In this document: piece after piece, positions 6,660 to 16,891 of the stretch
How positions within the stretch are numbered: the stretch's first letter is position 1
How the letters are laid out: each line of letters starts with the position of its first letter
DNA from: Oscillospiraceae bacterium
GTDB lineage: Bacteria > Bacillota > Clostridia > Oscillospirales > CAG-272
Assembly (NCBI GenBank): GCA_015064015.1
Contig: SVTB01000005.1
Span: 1-34,775 of the forward strand
Direction: 5' to 3'
Length of the DNA: 34,775 nt
Position numbers and translations under genes: made by a program
Notes under the pieces: generated by a model
What the model saw: only the letters and a program-made list of their open reading frames with translations
Databases searched by the model: none
Told to the model about the DNA's origin: nothing

Positions 6660-9101
6660 ATGGAACCAATGAAGCAATGTCCCAACTGCGGCAAATATGT
6701 ACCCGCGGATAAGACGTATTGTATGAGTTGCGGCACAACCCTGGCTCTCAAATGTGAGGCCTGCGGCAAAGTGCTGCCCCTGATGACCAAGGTGTGTCCT
6801 TGCGGACATTCTTTCGTCAGAAAAACAAAAAAGGTGCGACATTCAGTGGTGCTTCCCCTGTTGCGCAAGCATGGCAGAATCCTTCTTTTGGGGATTCTGG
6901 CCGCGTTTGTGTTGGCAACAGTGGTGCTCTCAGCTTTCCCCGTGCTGTCCTATGCCGATGCGCGGACAGAGGAGATCACCGCTTCCGGATATTCGGTTGC
7001 AGGCTACTTCTTCGGTGGCGAGCCCGAAGGCATTCGGATGCTTCTGGGTTTGTCAGCCTTTGAGGATGCCGTGGGCCTTGCGGGAGCTACCTTATATCTG
7101 CAGGGTATCGGATGGCTCATGGTGCTACTGTCCACTCTGCTGATGGCCCTGCTGGTTGCCTGCAATCTAAGAACCTTCGGTCAAGTTACCTCTCGCCGCT
7201 TGATCCCTCTATTGGGTGTATTTGTGGGCGGCGCAGCTGTGATCTTTGGGGCCGATCGTGCGTTGTGGGCGGTGCTCAGTCCTCTTGCCGCCAAGAATCC
7301 TTTGTTCGGGACCTTTGTTCCGCTGACGCTTTTGATTATGGGAGCCGCCGTGCTCGGCTTGCACTTGTTCTTCTATTTTCTGACCGTCAAAGGTGTGGGA
7401 GAGCAAGATGCCCTGTCTATCACGGCCATTCTGTGGTTTCCCTACGATAAGCTCCGTGCCCATCTGCGTAAAAAGCGCGCTGTGGCTCTGGGCAAGGAGG
7501 AAGATGAAAAAAATATTACCTGCACCCGACGTTTCCGTACTTATTTGATTTTGTTGGGCGCCTCCCTGATCTTTACCCAGGCATTGCTTAGCAAAGTTTC
7601 CCACATCTTTTTCTGGTTTATGTTCCTGCTTCCTGTGCCTTGTCTTTTGTATACCTTGATCGCCAAGAGCACCTTAACGGTGACTATGATCTCGGATACC
7701 GCCACCACCGAAAAGGAACAGCCCTATACCTATGAATTCCGTATAGACAACCATTCCATTCTGGCCTTCCCATTCATTGACGCAAAGGTCAGCATCCCTC
7801 AATCCAACAGCGTGCGTTGTACCAACCGAAGCGTTCGGCTGTCTATGGCGCCCATGTCAAGCTATCACATCAAAAATACCCTTCGTTTCCGTTTCCGCGG
7901 TACTTACGAAATCGGTGTGCGTTGCTTTTATGTGTACGATTTCTTCCGTATGTTTCGCGTGAAGGTGCCGGTGGAGAACATGACGACCGTGTACGTCTTG
8001 CCTCGCCGCATCCATTTGGAGGATACTCTGGCACAGGCGGTATCTGACTCTACCGTTCGTACCGTTAAATCCCCCTTGGTGGTGGATCGACTGGAGGTCA
8101 GCGATATCCGCGATTACCAAAACGGAGATCCCCTCAAAAGCATCCATTGGAAGTTGTCCTCCAAGTCGGAAACCTTCGTGGTTAAGGACTACAATACGGG
8201 TACTTCCAATGAAACCGTGGTATTCTGTGATATGGCCGCTCATTTCCCGGATGAACCGCCCATTGTGGTTGAGGCGCCTGTGGTTACCAAAAAGCCTCGA
8301 AAGTCCAAGATGAGCGCCGAGGAGAAAAAAGCCGTTCGAGACGAGGCTAAGGCGCGGAAGGATTCCGAAAAGAAGAAGGCTCTTCAAAAGAGATACCGCC
8401 ATGCGGAGACCTCGGACACCCACGATATTTCTGACGAAGCTTTGGAGGCACGTCTGGCTCAGCGTAATAAGGTGGCCGACCGAAAAATGCAATCATCGTC
8501 TCGTAAAGCCGAAAAGCCTGTTGAGGCGGAAGAGGTTGCGGTGGATTCTGCGAGAGATGTTCACAGTTTGGCTCAACCGATTTACTATGAGGATATGAAC
8601 GAATATCTGGCAGACGGCGTCGTAGAACTGACGGTAGCATCGGTGTTGGCCGAACTTCGTCAGGGACATAACGTAACCCTAATTTGGTTTGACCACCGTT
8701 CTGAAAGCGGCGTTGCAGCCTACGCTTTGCATGGTGTAGAGGAATTTGAAAGTATTTACCATACTTTCGCCACGGCTCCCCTGTGTCCTCCTGACAAGCG
8801 TGTGAGCAGTTTGACCGCCATGATCAGCGATATCCAAAGCGCCAAGCAGCTTTTTGTGACTTCTACGCTGGATAGTGCCATGCTTTCTGAGCTGACCGCT
8901 CTGCCGGGTGTGTCGGACGCAGGCAGCTTTGGCTCTGCCGAGGTCATTTTGTACAATCCCGAGGAGCGTTTCCTCTATCCCATGGAACGCGCCTCTTATT
9001 TGGAGGGATGTCGGGAGACCCTGTTGGTCAACGGCATATCTCTTCGTACCAGTGGCATGATTGCCGTTCGTCGGGAAGGAGGTGAGGTTGGTGAGTCGTA
9101 A
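6660..9101 (+). CDS. DUF58 membrane protein with N-terminal double zinc ribbon
   Basis: An 813-residue membrane protein. It opens with eight zinc-ribbon cysteines (C7, C10, C21, C24, C32, C35, C46, C48). Membrane segments follow at about 68-95, 140-170, 180-205, 215-245 and a pair near 295-340. An extracytoplasmic-looking beta-rich region then leads to the DUF58 core, recognised by DIRDYQNGDPLKSIHWKLSS near residues 480-500. After the core comes a long Lys/Glu/Arg-rich insert (about 535-625), then a C-terminal alpha/beta part. DUF58 proteins are usually about 300-430 residues, so this one is about double. The start at 6660 is supported by GGGGAG six bases upstream; a TTG at 6642 is less likely. 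It overlaps the transglutaminase start by 11 bp. The zinc ribbon may bind protein or nucleic acid. Confidence 0.87.
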   Translation: MEPMKQCPNCGKYVPADKTYCMSCGTTLALKCEACGKVLPLMTKVCPCGHSFVRKTKKVRHSVVLPLLRKHGRILLLGILAAFVLATVVLSAFPVLSYADARTEEITASGYSVAGYFFGGEPEGIRMLLGLSAFEDAVGLAGATLYLQGIGWLMVLLSTLLMALLVACNLRTFGQVTSRRLIPLLGVFVGGAAVIFGADRALWAVLSPLAAKNPLFGTFVPLTLLIMGAAVLGLHLFFYFLTVKGVGEQDALSITAILWFPYDKLRAHLRKKRAVALGKEEDEKNITCTRRFRTYLILLGASLIFTQALLSKVSHIFFWFMFLLPVPCLLYTLIAKSTLTVTMISDTATTEKEQPYTYEFRIDNHSILAFPFIDAKVSIPQSNSVRCTNRSVRLSMAPMSSYHIKNTLRFRFRGTYEIGVRCFYVYDFFRMFRVKVPVENMTTVYVLPRRIHLEDTLAQAVSDSTVRTVKSPLVVDRLEVSDIRDYQNGDPLKSIHWKLSSKSETFVVKDYNTGTSNETVVFCDMAAHFPDEPPIVVEAPVVTKKPRKSKMSAEEKKAVRDEAKARKDSEKKKALQKRYRHAETSDTHDISDEALEARLAQRNKVADRKMQSSSRKAEKPVEAEEVAVDSARDVHSLAQPIYYEDMNEYLADGVVELTVASVLAELRQGHNVTLIWFDHRSESGVAAYALHGVEEFESIYHTFATAPLCPPDKRVSSLTAMISDIQSAKQLFVTSTLDSAMLSELTALPGVSDAGSFGSAEVILYNPEERFLYPMERASYLEGCRETLLVNGISLRTSGMIAVRREGGEVGES

Positions 9102-12100
9102 AACTGCCAATGCGGTTGCTGAGGCCAGAAAACAATATAAAAAAGCCCAAAAGCAAGCCGCCAAAGCTTCTAAGAAACAGGCAAAGCTTCAGAGAAAGGC
9201 CGAAAAGAAGGCGATTGTATCGGTGCACAAGCGTCCCATTGTCTGTCCTCCCGACCAAGCGGGCCGTAGCTTGCCCTTCCGCCTGTTGGGATATCTTTGC
9301 CGCGTTTTAACGGTATGGATGGCTGCCGCCGGCCTTGTGACCTTCGTTTCCGCAGCCTTTGCCTTCAATGTTCCCACATCTACCATTTTCTTGACTACTT
9401 TTGTTGTGGTTGGACTTTGTGCGCTGGCCATGTACAACCGCTGGGGTTTGATCGCCTCATCGGTGAGTGCAGGAGGAATTTTGGTCTATGTGACCGTCAG
9501 TAACCCGTATATTTTCCTCGACCTGGGAGATGCCGTGCTCAATATGTACAACGGCATCATTCGCAGACTTAACGAGGCTTACGATCAGGTGTACAAGAAT
9601 TTCCTTTTGGATGTGTACGAGTCTGATGAGCTGATGAGCCTCGGTGTGTGTCTCATTTGCGTCTTGGTGGGTTTGGTGTTCTCCTTCAGCTTGATCAAAC
9701 GGGTGCGCATCATTCCTCCCGCTATTTTGGCAACCACCTTTTTGGTGATCATCCTGACCTTTAATATCTACAGCAACAAAAATGCCTCTAACTTGGGAAT
9801 AGCTTTGGTCATCGTTTCTTTTGCTACGGTATTGGTCATGGCAGCATATGACAGGCTTTACCGTGTCAAGGATGACAAGCACTATGATACAGGTATGAAT
9901 CTCTTCGGGGATCATGGCCGCCCTTCTTATCCTCCCGAATACGTCGCGGCCCAAGAGCAAAAAGCTCTGGAAAAGGCGGCGCGTAAGGCAACTTCCAAAA
10001 CCACCCAAAATACCTTAGCCCGTATCAAGGGCAGGGAAGAGGTGACGGTGGATGATGAGTTGACGCAATATTTTGGAGGGAGGAAAAAGAAAACACCCAA
10101 GTCTCCAAAAAGTCAAACAACCCTCTCTCCTGCCGAGCGTAAGGAACAAAAGGCCAAGGCAAGAGAGATCCGCCGCCAGGTGCGTTTGGTCAAAAATTAT
10201 GACCGCGTAACAACCCAATCCCGTGCCGCTATGGGTGGCTACGCTTCTGCGGCAGCCATGCTGTTGGCTTTCCTTATCATCGCTCTGCCCGCACTGACCA
10301 TTACCGGCAACTTTGAGACCATCGACATCATCGACGATAAGCTCTCTTTTGCCCGTGATTATGTCACGGCGGTATTGCGCGGTGATGACAAACGCTTAGA
10401 TGAGCTGGACTACGAGGCCGATCGTAACAATTTCGTGCCACGTTCTACCGACTTGGAGCAGTTGAAGTTCCAGCGCACACAGATTTTCTTTGTGGAATCC
10501 CGTTACAATGCGCCCTATTATCTTCGCGGGTGGATCGGTACAGACTATGCTGACGGTGCTTGGCAAGCGGTCAACGACGAGACCCTGGATGCCTACCGTT
10601 CCATATTTGATACAAGCCGCTCTCCGGGCGAGGAGTTCCGCTACAATTTCTACCACTATATGAAGCCTTCGTTGGTGGATGATCCTCAGTATACTGAAAA
10701 TTATTTGGGTGCATATCAATCCAACAAGCCTTACGGTTTTGTTACCGCCCTAGTGAGTCTCCGGCGTGTCAACAGCCCGTCCTCCATGACTTATTTCCCC
10801 AGCGTGTTTAAGGTGTCGGAGGGTGTCTTTGACTATGGCACCACAGACCTCAGCGAGCTGACCTACATCAATTATTTTGACGGCATCTACACGGGCCGTG
10901 CCTTTGAAAAAAACAGCGCGTCTCAGGCCACCGTGGCGATGACGCCCGATATGAAGAGTGAATACTGGTCTACCAACCAGGCCGAGCTTATCGCCGCTTT
11001 TAACATTCAAAAAGAAGCACTGCTCATCAATGAGTATTTGAACAAGGGCGGCAATTTGCAAATGTATCCCGAAAAAGACGAAAAAACAGGCCTGTATTTG
11101 TTCTCTTATCAGTACAATGTTGGCAGAAAAGACGAAAAGATTTGGCGATCCTACCACTTGGATTCTCCTGCCTATGATTTGTATGAAGTGGACGTTGAAA
11201 ACGCTTCGGAATGGATCGTCAAAACTCCCTACGGTACTCTATGTATAAAGCATTCGGGGCGCAAGATTCTGTCAGTCCAATTTATTGATACCACGCAGGA
11301 GGGGCTGTGTCAGCAATATTTCAGCAGCATGACAGATGCCGATCGCCAACTCCTCATGACTTACCTCAAGGAATATAGCGATTATTCGGATTTCGTCTAC
11401 AACACGTATTTGGGAACTTCGGGTAGCGAATATCTCAAGGAATTGGCACAGACCATCAAGGACAGTGCCGAGGGAGATATATCCGTGGCTTCCCAGAGAA
11501 ATTCCAGCTACCGTGAGGTCTACGTTCAAAGAGATCTTCTGGTACGCAGTGTCATTGACTACATTATCTCCGAAAAGGGCTTAGGTTGCGCATATACCAT
11601 CACGCCCGATATCAGCACCGTGGATCCTACTTTGGACGGCGTTGAAAACTTCCTAAAAAATACCAAGGAAGGCTATTGCGTACAGTTCGCGTCCTCCGCA
11701 GCTCTCCTACTGAGAGAGATGGGAATTCCTGTGCGCTACGTGGAAGGCTATATCGCCGCCGATATGAAGCGGCAGGGAGATATCAGCGTGGATATGACCT
11801 ACGGCGGTTACGTCCGTGACGAAGATGCTCACGCTTGGATCGAGGTCTATTATGACGGCGTGGGTTGGATCGCGTACGAAACAACCCCGGAATACTATGA
11901 TCGTTTCTATCCCATCAAGGCAGACAATCCCATTGTCAAACCTCCCGAGACCGAAACACCTGAGCCTGAAACCCAACGTCCTCCCGAGCCCGAAACCCAG
12001 CCTCCGGAGGATGAATCGGGAGAAACCGATACCACCGAGACTGATACGTTGGAGAGTGGTATGGATCTGCCTCCCGACGATGATAGCCAGGCTATTATGC

Positions 12101-12606
12101 AAGGCACCCTGATTGCTTTGGGTGTGCTGGCCGGTATCGCGTTGATCGCGGGTATCATCGGTGCTATAGTATCCTCTGCCCGTCGTGCCGAGGAACAGCG
12201 TCAGATGGTGGTTTCTCAAGTGTTGGATGACCATTTTGGTACCAATGTCAATGAGGAAGATCGCCACGAGATGGCCTGCTCGATGATGGACAGCATCAAT
12301 ACCCTTCTGAGGCTCTTTGAGCTGACGCCCTTGCCGGGTGAGTTCAGAGACGCTTATGCCGATCGCCTCACGGCCATCCTCACTGCCGCCGATGAAAAAG
12401 GAAAGAAGCGGGAAGAGGATCGTGTTGAGCTTCCTGATTTGCGTCGCGTAATGGAGGCTATGTCTGCCGAAGAATTCGGATACGGCATGACCATCCGTGA
12501 GATGAAGCTTTTGGCTATCTTCTATCTTTGCTTGCGTCGCGAGGTCAAGCGCAGATTGCCCGCATCTGCCAGATTCAGACTTCGCTATATCAAGCATTTG
12601 ATCTGA
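9091..12606 (+). CDS. Large membrane transglutaminase-like protein (TgpA/YebA type)
   Basis: A 1171-residue protein with a cytoplasmic Lys/Ala-rich coiled start (about 1-50), a block of hydrophobic segments (about 60-260), a charged cytoplasmic loop (about 270-385), a further TM at about 390-410, a large extracytoplasmic region, a transglutaminase core, a Pro/Glu/Thr-rich linker (about 950-995), a last TM (about 1005-1030) and a cytoplasmic tail. The core shows C863 in GYCVQFAS, H914 in EDAHAW and E930 in AYETTP. An acidic residue stands at the third triad position, as Glu rather than Asp. Family members are thought to act on cell-surface peptides or peptidoglycan-linked material. I chose GTG 9091 because AGGAGG lies 8 nt upstream; TTG 9088 is possible. 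It is translationally coupled to the DUF58 gene and closes the operon. Confidence 0.88.
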   Translation: MSRKTANAVAEARKQYKKAQKQAAKASKKQAKLQRKAEKKAIVSVHKRPIVCPPDQAGRSLPFRLLGYLCRVLTVWMAAAGLVTFVSAAFAFNVPTSTIFLTTFVVVGLCALAMYNRWGLIASSVSAGGILVYVTVSNPYIFLDLGDAVLNMYNGIIRRLNEAYDQVYKNFLLDVYESDELMSLGVCLICVLVGLVFSFSLIKRVRIIPPAILATTFLVIILTFNIYSNKNASNLGIALVIVSFATVLVMAAYDRLYRVKDDKHYDTGMNLFGDHGRPSYPPEYVAAQEQKALEKAARKATSKTTQNTLARIKGREEVTVDDELTQYFGGRKKKTPKSPKSQTTLSPAERKEQKAKAREIRRQVRLVKNYDRVTTQSRAAMGGYASAAAMLLAFLIIALPALTITGNFETIDIIDDKLSFARDYVTAVLRGDDKRLDELDYEADRNNFVPRSTDLEQLKFQRTQIFFVESRYNAPYYLRGWIGTDYADGAWQAVNDETLDAYRSIFDTSRSPGEEFRYNFYHYMKPSLVDDPQYTENYLGAYQSNKPYGFVTALVSLRRVNSPSSMTYFPSVFKVSEGVFDYGTTDLSELTYINYFDGIYTGRAFEKNSASQATVAMTPDMKSEYWSTNQAELIAAFNIQKEALLINEYLNKGGNLQMYPEKDEKTGLYLFSYQYNVGRKDEKIWRSYHLDSPAYDLYEVDVENASEWIVKTPYGTLCIKHSGRKILSVQFIDTTQEGLCQQYFSSMTDADRQLLMTYLKEYSDYSDFVYNTYLGTSGSEYLKELAQTIKDSAEGDISVASQRNSSYREVYVQRDLLVRSVIDYIISEKGLGCAYTITPDISTVDPTLDGVENFLKNTKEGYCVQFASSAALLLREMGIPVRYVEGYIAADMKRQGDISVDMTYGGYVRDEDAHAWIEVYYDGVGWIAYETTPEYYDRFYPIKADNPIVKPPETETPEPETQRPPEPETQPPEDESGETDTTETDTLESGMDLPPDDDSQAIMQGTLIALGVLAGIALIAGIIGAIVSSARRAEEQRQMVVSQVLDDHFGTNVNEEDRHEMACSMMDSINTLLRLFELTPLPGEFRDAYADRLTAILTAADEKGKKREEDRVELPDLRRVMEAMSAEEFGYGMTIREMKLLAIFYLCLRREVKRRLPASARFRLRYIKHLI

Positions 12607-12635
12607 TTTTTTAGGCAAGTGCCTCATACCAAAAC

Positions 12636-12663
12636 AGCCCCGACGGGATTTCCCGTCGGGGCT
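12636..12663. terminator. Bidirectional intrinsic terminator between transglutaminase and potD
   Basis: A perfect 13-bp stem (12636-12648 with 12651-12663) around CGACGGGA/TCCCGTCG with T-rich flanks on both sides (TTACTTTT to the right, TGTTTTGG read leftward on the minus strand). It sits between the tail-to-tail genes ending at 12606 (+) and 12681 (-). Confidence 0.9.
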
Positions 12664-12680
12664 TACTTTTGATCAATGGA

Positions 12681-13958
12681 TCAATAAATATTACGTATTT
12701 TCTTACGAACTGCGAAGAAAATAAACAATCCCAAGAGTACGGTCACAATGATGCCGCAGATCACGTAGATGCCTGCGCTGACCGTGACGTCGGATTTCAG
12801 CTCTTCCCAAAGTCGATTGATGAGCATGAGCTTTTCTCCGGACAGATTTTTGTAAGTGGAGGTTTGCACGGCATCCGTATCATACATCTTTTCATAGGCG
12901 TCTTCCTTAATTTCGCTCATGTATTCGATGTAGGACTCATCATCCACCACTTTTTGGTTGGGAGATGCGTAATAGGTGTATTCCGCATTGGCAATAGCAG
13001 GGGCGCCGTATGTGGGATCTACCGATAGCATGAAGTTGATATAGCGCTCGGCGATTTCCTTATTTTTGGCTGACTTGGGAACACACATGGCATCCACATA
13101 GAGATTGGTGCCCTCCTTGGGGTAGAAGAACTCCAGATCGGGGTTGTTTTCATACATGGCCAAATAGTCGCCGGCGTAGTAAGCGGCAATACCTGCCGAT
13201 CCGTTTTCCATCTTGTTGTAGATTTCGTCCATGACATAGCCCTGCAGAATGGGCTTTTGCTCTCTAAGCTTATCCAAGGCGGAACGCCATTCGGCCTCGT
13301 CATCGGAATTGACATCTATGCCTAAGAAATATTGGGCTGTGCCAAAAGCATCGCGGGAGTTGTTAAACTGCAGGATATTACCCGCGTGGTTTTCATCCCA
13401 CATGAGCTTCCAGCTACCCAATCCGGGATCATCGGCCTCCACCATGGTGGTGTTATAGATAATGCCGATCATGCCGTAGAGGTAGGGAACGGAATACACG
13501 TTGCCGGGGTCGTAGGCCGAATGCTCAGAGGTCTCTCCGAAAAATTCGGGCAGGAGATTTTCCTTAGCCAATGGAATATTGTCATAGTTCAAGGGCGCCA
13601 ACAGATCTTCGGAAATGAGACGCTCGATCATATAGTCAGAAGGGACGACAACATCATAGCTGACGGAGCCGGAGCTGAGCTTGGCATACAAGGACTCGTT
13701 GCTGGAGAAGGTGGAATAGTTGACCTTGACTCTCACACCGTAGGTATCGTAGTACCAATCCTCAAAAACGGCGTTGGAGTCAAGACAGCCCTCAGAGCCA
13801 TCGGAGATGTACTCCCCCCAGTTGTAGACGTAGAGTGTCACAGTATCGCTACCGATACCCTCGGCCGCACAGCCCGAAAGGCAGAACAACAGGGAAGGAA
13901 GGAGACAAAGAATGGTTAGAAGAAGCGCAGAGATACGCTTGATAATGTTACACTTCAT
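12681..13958 (-). CDS. potD: Spermidine/putrescine ABC transporter substrate-binding lipoprotein
   Basis: Extracellular solute-binding component of a polyamine importer (bacterial family 1/PotD-like, 425 residues). The N-terminal signal ends in a lipobox, LSGC, near residues 27-30, so it is predicted to be lipid-anchored. The mature start TVTLYVYNWGEYIS and the later VVVPSDYMI and GIIYN strands are typical of PotD/PotF proteins. Unusually, it also has a C-terminal hydrophobic helix (about 393-418) followed by RKKIRN, which would give a second membrane anchor. The start at 13958 follows AAGGGGGT at good spacing. It is the last gene of potABCD and ends at the shared terminator. Confidence 0.93.
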   Translation of the reverse strand: MKCNIIKRISALLLTILCLLPSLLFCLSGCAAEGIGSDTVTLYVYNWGEYISDGSEGCLDSNAVFEDWYYDTYGVRVKVNYSTFSSNESLYAKLSSGSVSYDVVVPSDYMIERLISEDLLAPLNYDNIPLAKENLLPEFFGETSEHSAYDPGNVYSVPYLYGMIGIIYNTTMVEADDPGLGSWKLMWDENHAGNILQFNNSRDAFGTAQYFLGIDVNSDDEAEWRSALDKLREQKPILQGYVMDEIYNKMENGSAGIAAYYAGDYLAMYENNPDLEFFYPKEGTNLYVDAMCVPKSAKNKEIAERYINFMLSVDPTYGAPAIANAEYTYYASPNQKVVDDESYIEYMSEIKEDAYEKMYDTDAVQTSTYKNLSGEKLMLINRLWEELKSDVTVSAGIYVICGIIVTVLLGLFIFFAVRKKIRNIY

Positions 13959-13962
13959 ATGT

Positions 13963-14772
13963 TTACCCCCTTTTCTCCTTTGCCTTGCGGTTGCCTACAG
14001 AGCCCGCAAAGTTGACCACCAGCAGGATGGCAAGAATGACCACCACGATAAGGGCGGACAAGGCGTACATACTGAACTTGACGTTATGTGCCGTTTGGTT
14101 GTAGACGTACAAAGGCAAGGTCTGGAAGTCGGGGGAGCTGACGAAATGGCTGATGACGAAGTCGTCAAGGGACATGGTAAAGCCCAGCATAAGACCCGAA
14201 ACAATGCCGGGAATAATCTCGGGCAGTTCCACCATGAAGAAAGCACGGGCGGGGGTACAGCCAAGATCCTGCGCAGCTTCTGACAGAGACTTATCCAACC
14301 CTTTGAAGCGGGGCATAACAGATAAGAGTACATAAGGTAGGTTGAAGGTCACGTGGGCGATGAGCATGGTGCCGAATCCAAAGAAGGACTGAGAGCCGAT
14401 GATGGCTGCCACAGCCACGAACAGAAGCATCATGGAGACACCCGTGACGATATCGGGGTTCATCATGGGAATGTTGGTCACGGTATTGATCGCACCTTTG
14501 ATGTACTTGCTTCTCATTCGGTGAAGACCCAATGCGCCAAAAGTACCGATCACCGTAGCAATGACAGAGGAGGACACGGCCAGAATCAGAGAATTGATAA
14601 GGGAAGACAGCGCTTCCTCGTCGTTGAAAAGCTCTTCATACCACATGAGGGAAAAGCCGGAAAATTCAGCCAAACTGCCCGATTCGTTGAAGGAAAAGAC
14701 AATCAGTACGAGGATGGGAATATAGAGAAGGAAGAAGATCAGGCCGATATAGCATTTGGACAGGAATTTCAT
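13963..14772 (-). CDS. potC: Spermidine/putrescine ABC transporter permease PotC
   Basis: Inner-membrane permease subunit of 269 residues with about six membrane helices (near 7-30, 60-85, 100-125, 130-155, 185-205, 235-260). The EAA loop that contacts the ATPase is visible as LSEAAQDLGCTPARAFF at about 160-176. The start overlaps the potB stop in an ATGA junction (14769-14772), indicating coupling. The stop lies 4 bp before the potD start. The position after potB and the LIxFSFN-type N-terminus fit PotC rather than PotB. Confidence 0.92.
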   Translation of the reverse strand: MKFLSKCYIGLIFFLLYIPILVLIVFSFNESGSLAEFSGFSLMWYEELFNDEEALSSLINSLILAVSSSVIATVIGTFGALGLHRMRSKYIKGAINTVTNIPMMNPDIVTGVSMMLLFVAVAAIIGSQSFFGFGTMLIAHVTFNLPYVLLSVMPRFKGLDKSLSEAAQDLGCTPARAFFMVELPEIIPGIVSGLMLGFTMSLDDFVISHFVSSPDFQTLPLYVYNQTAHNVKFSMYALSALIVVVILAILLVVNFAGSVGNRKAKEKRG

Positions 14773-15623
14773 GGCATGATCCCTCCCCCCTTGCCGCTCT
14801 TGGGAGCGGAGGATTCTCGTTCATCATCCGAGAAGTGATTCATGATGCGCACCGATATAATGATGAGCACCATCATGACAAGAGAAATGGCGGCACCTAC
14901 GTTATAGGTGCTGGGGTTTTGGAAGAGACGCTCAATAGTATCGCCTACCAAATCAATTTTACCGGCACCCAGCTTTTGAGAGATGTAGAAGGTGCTGATG
15001 GAGGGAACAAAGACCATGGTTACACCGGAAATGACACCCGAAACAGTGAGGGGCATGATGACACGGGTCATGGTTTGGAAGCTGTTACAGCCTAAGTCGT
15101 GGGAGGCTTCGATGTATCGCTTGTCCAGCTTGGTCATGGCGGTGAAAATGGGCAGGACCATGTAAGGCAAAAAATCGTAAATCATACCTAAGATGACACC
15201 GAAGTTGGTACCCACAATGGAGAGCTCGTGAAGCCCCAACTTTTCAAGGAGGGCATTGAGCAGACCGCCGTTGTCAAGGAGCGCCATAAGGGCATAGGTG
15301 CGGATAAGCAGGTTGCACCACATGGGGAGCATAACCAGTACCATGAGGATCTTTTGCGCACGGGGGGATTGCCTGGACATGAAATAGGCTAAGGGGTAGC
15401 CGATGAGCAAGCAAATCACCGTGGCAATGAGCGCAAAAGCAATCGACAAAATAAAGACATTACCGTACTGCGACAGCGATGCGATATTCGAGAGGGAGAA
15501 ATGTCCTTCCGCATCGGTGAAAGCGAAGTACAGCACGAAGATCATGGGCGCAACGATGAACATGATGGCCCACAGAATATGGGGCGCCGCTGCGATCTTC
15601 TGGAACAGGGAGGTTTTTTTCAT
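14769..15623 (-). CDS. potB: Spermidine/putrescine ABC transporter permease PotB
   Basis: Permease subunit of 284 residues with about six membrane helices. The EAA loop reads [15 protein letters not shown] at about 170-184. The N-terminal helix follows a short basic start, MKKTSLFQK. It begins in an ATGA overlap with potA (15620-15623), preceded by GAGGAGG-like sequence inside the potA end. The C-terminal end is polar ([15 protein letters not shown]). Together with PotC it forms the membrane channel of the importer. Confidence 0.92.
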   Translation of the reverse strand: MKKTSLFQKIAAAPHILWAIMFIVAPMIFVLYFAFTDAEGHFSLSNIASLSQYGNVFILSIAFALIATVICLLIGYPLAYFMSRQSPRAQKILMVLVMLPMWCNLLIRTYALMALLDNGGLLNALLEKLGLHELSIVGTNFGVILGMIYDFLPYMVLPIFTAMTKLDKRYIEASHDLGCNSFQTMTRVIMPLTVSGVISGVTMVFVPSISTFYISQKLGAGKIDLVGDTIERLFQNPSTYNVGAAISLVMMVLIIISVRIMNHFSDDERESSAPKSGKGGGIMP

Positions 15624-16744
15624 TCCTCGACCTCCTCTTCGGGGTCTCCGAGATGCTCCAGCTCATCGCTGAAGGAGGAATAGTCGCCGAACATACCCGA
15701 ATATTCGGATTTTTTCATAACGTGGATAGCTTCAGGCTCAATAAACAGGCCGATGGTGGTGTCGGGGGCCACGTGATCGGAGGTTTCCAGCATCCACTTA
15801 AAGCCCTGTACGTCCACGATGATCTCATAGTAGTCGCCTTTGAAAGTGACGGAAGTAACCACGCCCGTAATCATACCCTTGTCGATGGCTACCACGTCCA
15901 CGTCCTCGGGGCGCACCACGATGTCCACCTTTTCACCCTTGCCGAAACCTTTATCCACGCAGGTGAAGATATGGTTGGAGAACTTGACCTTGAAATCTTC
16001 CAGCATGATGCCGTCAAGGATATTGGATTCACCGATGAAATCGGCCACGAAAGCGTTCTCCGGCTCATTATAGATGTCCTCAGGGGTGCCGATCTGTTGG
16101 ATTTGGCCGCCTGCCATGACCACCACGGTGTCGGACATGGAGAGCGCCTCCTCTTGGTCATGAGTGACATAGATAAAGGTGATGCCGGTCTCGCGCTGAA
16201 TGCGTTTCAATTCGTTCTGCATATCCTTGCGGAGCTTGAGGTCAAGAGCGCCCAAGGGCTCGTCTAAAAGCAGGACGCGGGGGCGGTTGATAAGAGCGCG
16301 GGCAATGGCCACACGCTGCTGCTGACCACCCGAAAGGGTGGTGACGCGACGACGCTCAAAGCCTTTCAGATTGACCATAGCCAGCATTTCCTGTACCTTT
16401 TCCTTAATCTCGGCCTCGGGGGTCTTTTTCAAGCGAAGACCGAAGGCTACGTTTTCGTATACGTTGAGATGGGGAAAGAGCGCGTATTTTTGAAATACCG
16501 TGTTGACAAGACGCTCGTAGGGGGGAACATCATTGATTCTTTTACCGTCAAAAAAAACATCCCCGGTGTCCGGCGTTTCAAATCCGCCGATGATCCGGAG
16601 GGTTGTGGTTTTGCCACACCCCGATGGTCCAAGCAAAGTGATGAACTCTTTGTCGTGGATATCAAGGCTGACATGATCGAGAACAGTCTCTCCGTCAAAG
16701 GCCTTGGATACCCCATTGATTCGAATGAGGATGTCGTTTTCCAT
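15620..16744 (-). CDS. potA: Spermidine/putrescine ABC transporter ATPase PotA
   Basis: Cytoplasmic ATPase of the polyamine importer, 374 residues. It has Walker A GPSGCGKT (39-46), a Q-loop glutamine at about 84, the signature LSGGQQQR (135-142), Walker B VLLLDE (155-160) and a C-terminal TOBE-type beta domain (about 285-355) that includes RPEDVDV. The start at 16744 (MENDILIRI) fits the family N-terminus and has AAAGGAG about 12 nt upstream; in-frame upstream ATGs would place the start within the leader. It is the first gene of potABCD and is preceded by a structured leader and a promoter at 16892-16920. Confidence 0.94.
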   Translation of the reverse strand: MENDILIRINGVSKAFDGETVLDHVSLDIHDKEFITLLGPSGCGKTTTLRIIGGFETPDTGDVFFDGKRINDVPPYERLVNTVFQKYALFPHLNVYENVAFGLRLKKTPEAEIKEKVQEMLAMVNLKGFERRRVTTLSGGQQQRVAIARALINRPRVLLLDEPLGALDLKLRKDMQNELKRIQRETGITFIYVTHDQEEALSMSDTVVVMAGGQIQQIGTPEDIYNEPENAFVADFIGESNILDGIMLEDFKVKFSNHIFTCVDKGFGKGEKVDIVVRPEDVDVVAIDKGMITGVVTSVTFKGDYYEIIVDVQGFKWMLETSDHVAPDTTIGLFIEPEAIHVMKKSEYSGMFGDYSSFSDELEHLGDPEEEVEE

Positions 16745-16773
16745 TTCGCATAAATACTCCTTTGGGGGCATTA

Positions 16774-16826
16774 GTGCTTGCGCGTCTCCCGTCATACGGA
16801 GAAACCTTCGGCGTTTCTGCAGGCAC
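16774..16826 (-). promoter_or_regulatory. Foldable potA leader RNA, riboswitch-like candidate
   Basis: In the transcript sense an outer helix can form between GTGCCTGC (16826-16819) and GCAAGCAC (16781-16774) with one mismatch. It encloses a hairpin AGAAAC/GTTTCT (16818-16813 with 16805-16800) and a second hairpin around CCGT-ATG-ACGG at about 16788-16798, so a three-way junction is possible. The potA Shine-Dalgarno lies about 16 nt beyond the outer helix. The fold was found by eye and matches no riboswitch class I know. The ligand is unknown; a polyamine would be the natural guess for this operon. Confidence 0.4.
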
Positions 16827-16891
16827 CGCGTCTTGTGGTGTGGTTAAGCGCTTATTTCTCTCATATGCATACTGTCCGCAAACTTATGTTA

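Noticed and set aside
16774-16826. Glycine riboswitch before potA, because of a GCCGAAGG string
   Set aside because: The other conserved parts of the glycine aptamer are absent, and the helices do not match; kept only as an unclassified leader.
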